Assembly (NCBI GenBank): GCA_964345135.1
Contig: CAYFQI010000150.1
Coordinates: 1-7,416 of the forward strand
Direction of reading: 5' to 3'
Origin: CAYMKE01 sp964345135
GTDB lineage: Bacteria > Bacteroidota > Bacteroidia > Bacteroidales > JBBRXJ01
Length of the DNA: 7,416 nucleotides
Shown here: piece by piece, positions 6,090 to 7,416 of the stretch
How positions within the stretch are numbered: the first letter of the stretch is position 1
How the letters are laid out: each line of letters opens with the position of its first letter
Translations under genes and position numbers: made by a program
Notes under the pieces: model-generated
Databases searched by the model: none
Seen by the model: only the letters and a program-made list of their open reading frames with translations
Told to the model about the DNA's origin: nothing

Positions 6090-7319
6090 ATGTCACAATT
6101 ATCAAAACGGGTACAAAACATGGCGGCTTCACAGACAGTAGCCATGAATCAAAAAACACAGGAACTACAGGCACGGGGCATTGACGTAATTAACATGAGC
6201 GTGGGACAACCCGATTTTCCTACACCCGCTCATATCAAGCAGGCTGCAAAAGAAGCGATAGATCATAATTTCACATATTATTCACCGGTTGAAGGATACA
6301 AAGAACTCTTGCAGGCCATTTCACGTAAAATGAAAAATGAAAATAACCTGGATTATTCGCCGAACCAGATTGTCGTATCAAATGGTGCCAAACATGCATT
6401 GGCCAATGTATTATTATGCCTTTTGGATGAAGGAGATGAAGCAATCATCCCGGCACCTTACTGGGTGAGTTATGTTGAACAGGTAAAAATCGCCGGGGCC
6501 AAAAACGTGGTGATTAATACATGTGCGGAAAACAAATTCAAGGTAACACCGTCCCAGATTGAAAACGCCATAACACCCAACACGAAACTTTTGATGCTTT
6601 GCTCACCTTCCAATCCTACCGGTGCATTTTATAATAAAGAAGAATTGAAAGCCATTGCCGATGTCATTAAAAAACATGAACATGTTTTCGTGGTGACTGA
6701 TGAAATATATGAATACATTAATTTCTCCGGGGGACATCAGAGCATTGCCCAATTCAATGAGATCAAAGACAGGGTGGTAGTGGTTAATGGTGTTTCCAAA
6801 GGGTTTGCAATGACAGGCTGGCGTATTGGATACATGTGTGGGCCTGAATGGCTGGCACGGGCATGCAAAAAACTACAAGGCCAAATGACTACAGGGGCTT
6901 CTTCTATATCTCAACAGGCAACCATTACAGCATTGAATGCAGATAAATCATTTTCAAAAGAAATGCAAAAAGCTTTTTTAAGAAGAAGAAACCTGGTTAT
7001 GAAACTACTCGATGAAATTCCGGGAATATCTTATGTTAAACCCGAAGCAGCATTTTATATTTTCCCGGATATAAGTCATTATTTTGGTAAACATACCGGC
7101 GAAACAATAATACATAATGCACAAGAGCTTTGTATTTATCTATTAGAACAGGCACATGTTGGTACGGTTCCCGGCGAAGCATTCGGTGAACCAAGTTGTA
7201 TCAGGATATCCTATGCCAATTCAGATGAACAACTGGAAAAAGGGATCCGTCAGATGAAACATGCACTGGATAAACTTAAGGGGACTTCTAATAATTCCCC
7301 TCAAATAGTCTGTCCATAA
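6090..7319 (+). CDS. aspC: Class I PLP-dependent aspartate aminotransferase with an altered C-terminus
   Basis: This cytoplasmic fold-type I aminotransferase (409 residues) should interconvert aspartate plus 2-oxoglutarate and oxaloacetate plus glutamate. Related enzymes also use prephenate or other amino acids. Numbered from the ATG at 6090: SVGQPDFPTP (37-46), YSPVEGYKEL (64-73), APYWVSY (122-128), SNPTG (174-178) with the cofactor Asn, DEIYEY (204-209) with Asp204 and Tyr207, SKGFAMTGWRIGY (236-248) with the Schiff-base Lys237, and RISYANS (372-378) with the substrate-carboxylate Arg372. In-frame ATGs at 6057 and 6084 are possible, but the family normally begins MxQLSxRV, as at 6090. Family members usually end near the DKL at 394-396. 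Here 13 more residues (KGTSNNSPQIVCP) are added, most of them encoded by or just after repeat copy C. The enzyme core is intact. Confidence 0.9.
   Translation: MSQLSKRVQNMAASQTVAMNQKTQELQARGIDVINMSVGQPDFPTPAHIKQAAKEAIDHNFTYYSPVEGYKELLQAISRKMKNENNLDYSPNQIVVSNGAKHALANVLLCLLDEGDEAIIPAPYWVSYVEQVKIAGAKNVVINTCAENKFKVTPSQIENAITPNTKLLMLCSPSNPTGAFYNKEELKAIADVIKKHEHVFVVTDEIYEYINFSGGHQSIAQFNEIKDRVVVVNGVSKGFAMTGWRIGYMCGPEWLARACKKLQGQMTTGASSISQQATITALNADKSFSKEMQKAFLRRRNLVMKLLDEIPGISYVKPEAAFYIFPDISHYFGKHTGETIIHNAQELCIYLLEQAHVGTVPGEAFGEPSCIRISYANSDEQLEKGIRQMKHALDKLKGTSNNSPQIVCP
7276..7296 (+). repeat. Dispersed 3'-end element, copy C (single arm inside aspC)
   Basis: The plus strand reads TTAAGGGGA then CTTCTAATAATT, differing from the copy B arm at 2 of 21 positions and from either copy A arm at 2. 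It lies in sense orientation inside the last codons of the aminotransferase gene and is read as KGTSNN. The TAA of TTAAG falls out of frame, so translation continues to 7319. Bases 7280-7284 (gggga) can pair with 7296-7300 (tcccc) as a small hairpin. The loop and second arm of copy A are absent. Confidence 0.7.
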
Positions 7320-7342
7320 AGGCGTGTGTTTAGATCATTCAT

Positions 7343-7363
7343 TTAAGGGGACTTCTATTAATT
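7343..7363 (+). repeat. Dispersed 3'-end element, copy D (single arm after aspC)
   Basis: TTAAGGGGA then CTTCTATTAATT matches copy C at 20 of 21 bases, in direct orientation 67 bases downstream and 23 bases after the aminotransferase stop. No second arm is visible before the window ends at 7416. The remaining 53 bases are AT-rich with nothing else recognisable. Confidence 0.65.
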
Positions 7364-7416
7364 ATTTCATCTGTTTATATTTTTAATTTATTCTCATAAT
7401 CAATTATTTATGTTTT

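Noticed and set aside
7276..7363. A CRISPR-like look of the two repeat arms with a 46-base gap.
   Set aside because: There are only two units, the same arm occurs at distant gene ends, the gap is long for a spacer and no cas gene is present.

Overview
The window looks like ordinary chromosomal DNA of an AT-rich member of the Bacteroidota. Four things point there. Genes lack Shine-Dalgarno sequences. Several starts are preceded by TAnnTTTG-like -7 boxes. Two products carry signal peptides typical of the phylum, and one of these looks like a small outer-membrane barrel. The housekeeping proteins also read like Bacteroidota family members. I cannot name a genus.

Layout, left to right. The 5' end of a transketolase gene lies on the minus strand (1-317) and runs off the window. 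A 546-base gap follows (318-863). It holds a minus-strand rho-independent terminator, a 54-base near-perfect palindrome and a 57-codon minus-strand open frame without a normal start. Next come an extended SDR NAD(P)-dependent oxidoreductase (plus) and a secreted C1B cysteine peptidase related to bleomycin hydrolase (minus), which converge with 9 bases between their stops. Then prmC (minus) and ribD (plus) diverge from a 61-base spacer. A predicted outer-membrane beta-barrel protein and an aspartate aminotransferase, both plus strand, complete the window.

The genes do not form one pathway. They serve pentose phosphate metabolism, release-factor methylation, riboflavin synthesis, amino-acid transamination and envelope functions. 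No phage, insertion sequence, CRISPR array, tRNA or rRNA was seen.

The most unusual signal is a short dispersed repeat with the sense-strand arm TTAAGGGG-n-CTTCTAATAATT. It occurs at four places (461-514, 3152-3188, 7276-7296, 7343-7363). At every place it lies on the same strand as, and directly at or after the 3' end of, an open frame. One copy is a complete hairpin, one is a hairpin with a decayed arm, and two are single arms in direct repeat. One single arm is read through as the last codons of the aminotransferase gene and changes its C-terminus. This may be a family of 3'-UTR hairpins or a miniature mobile palindrome. I do not recognise it as a named family.
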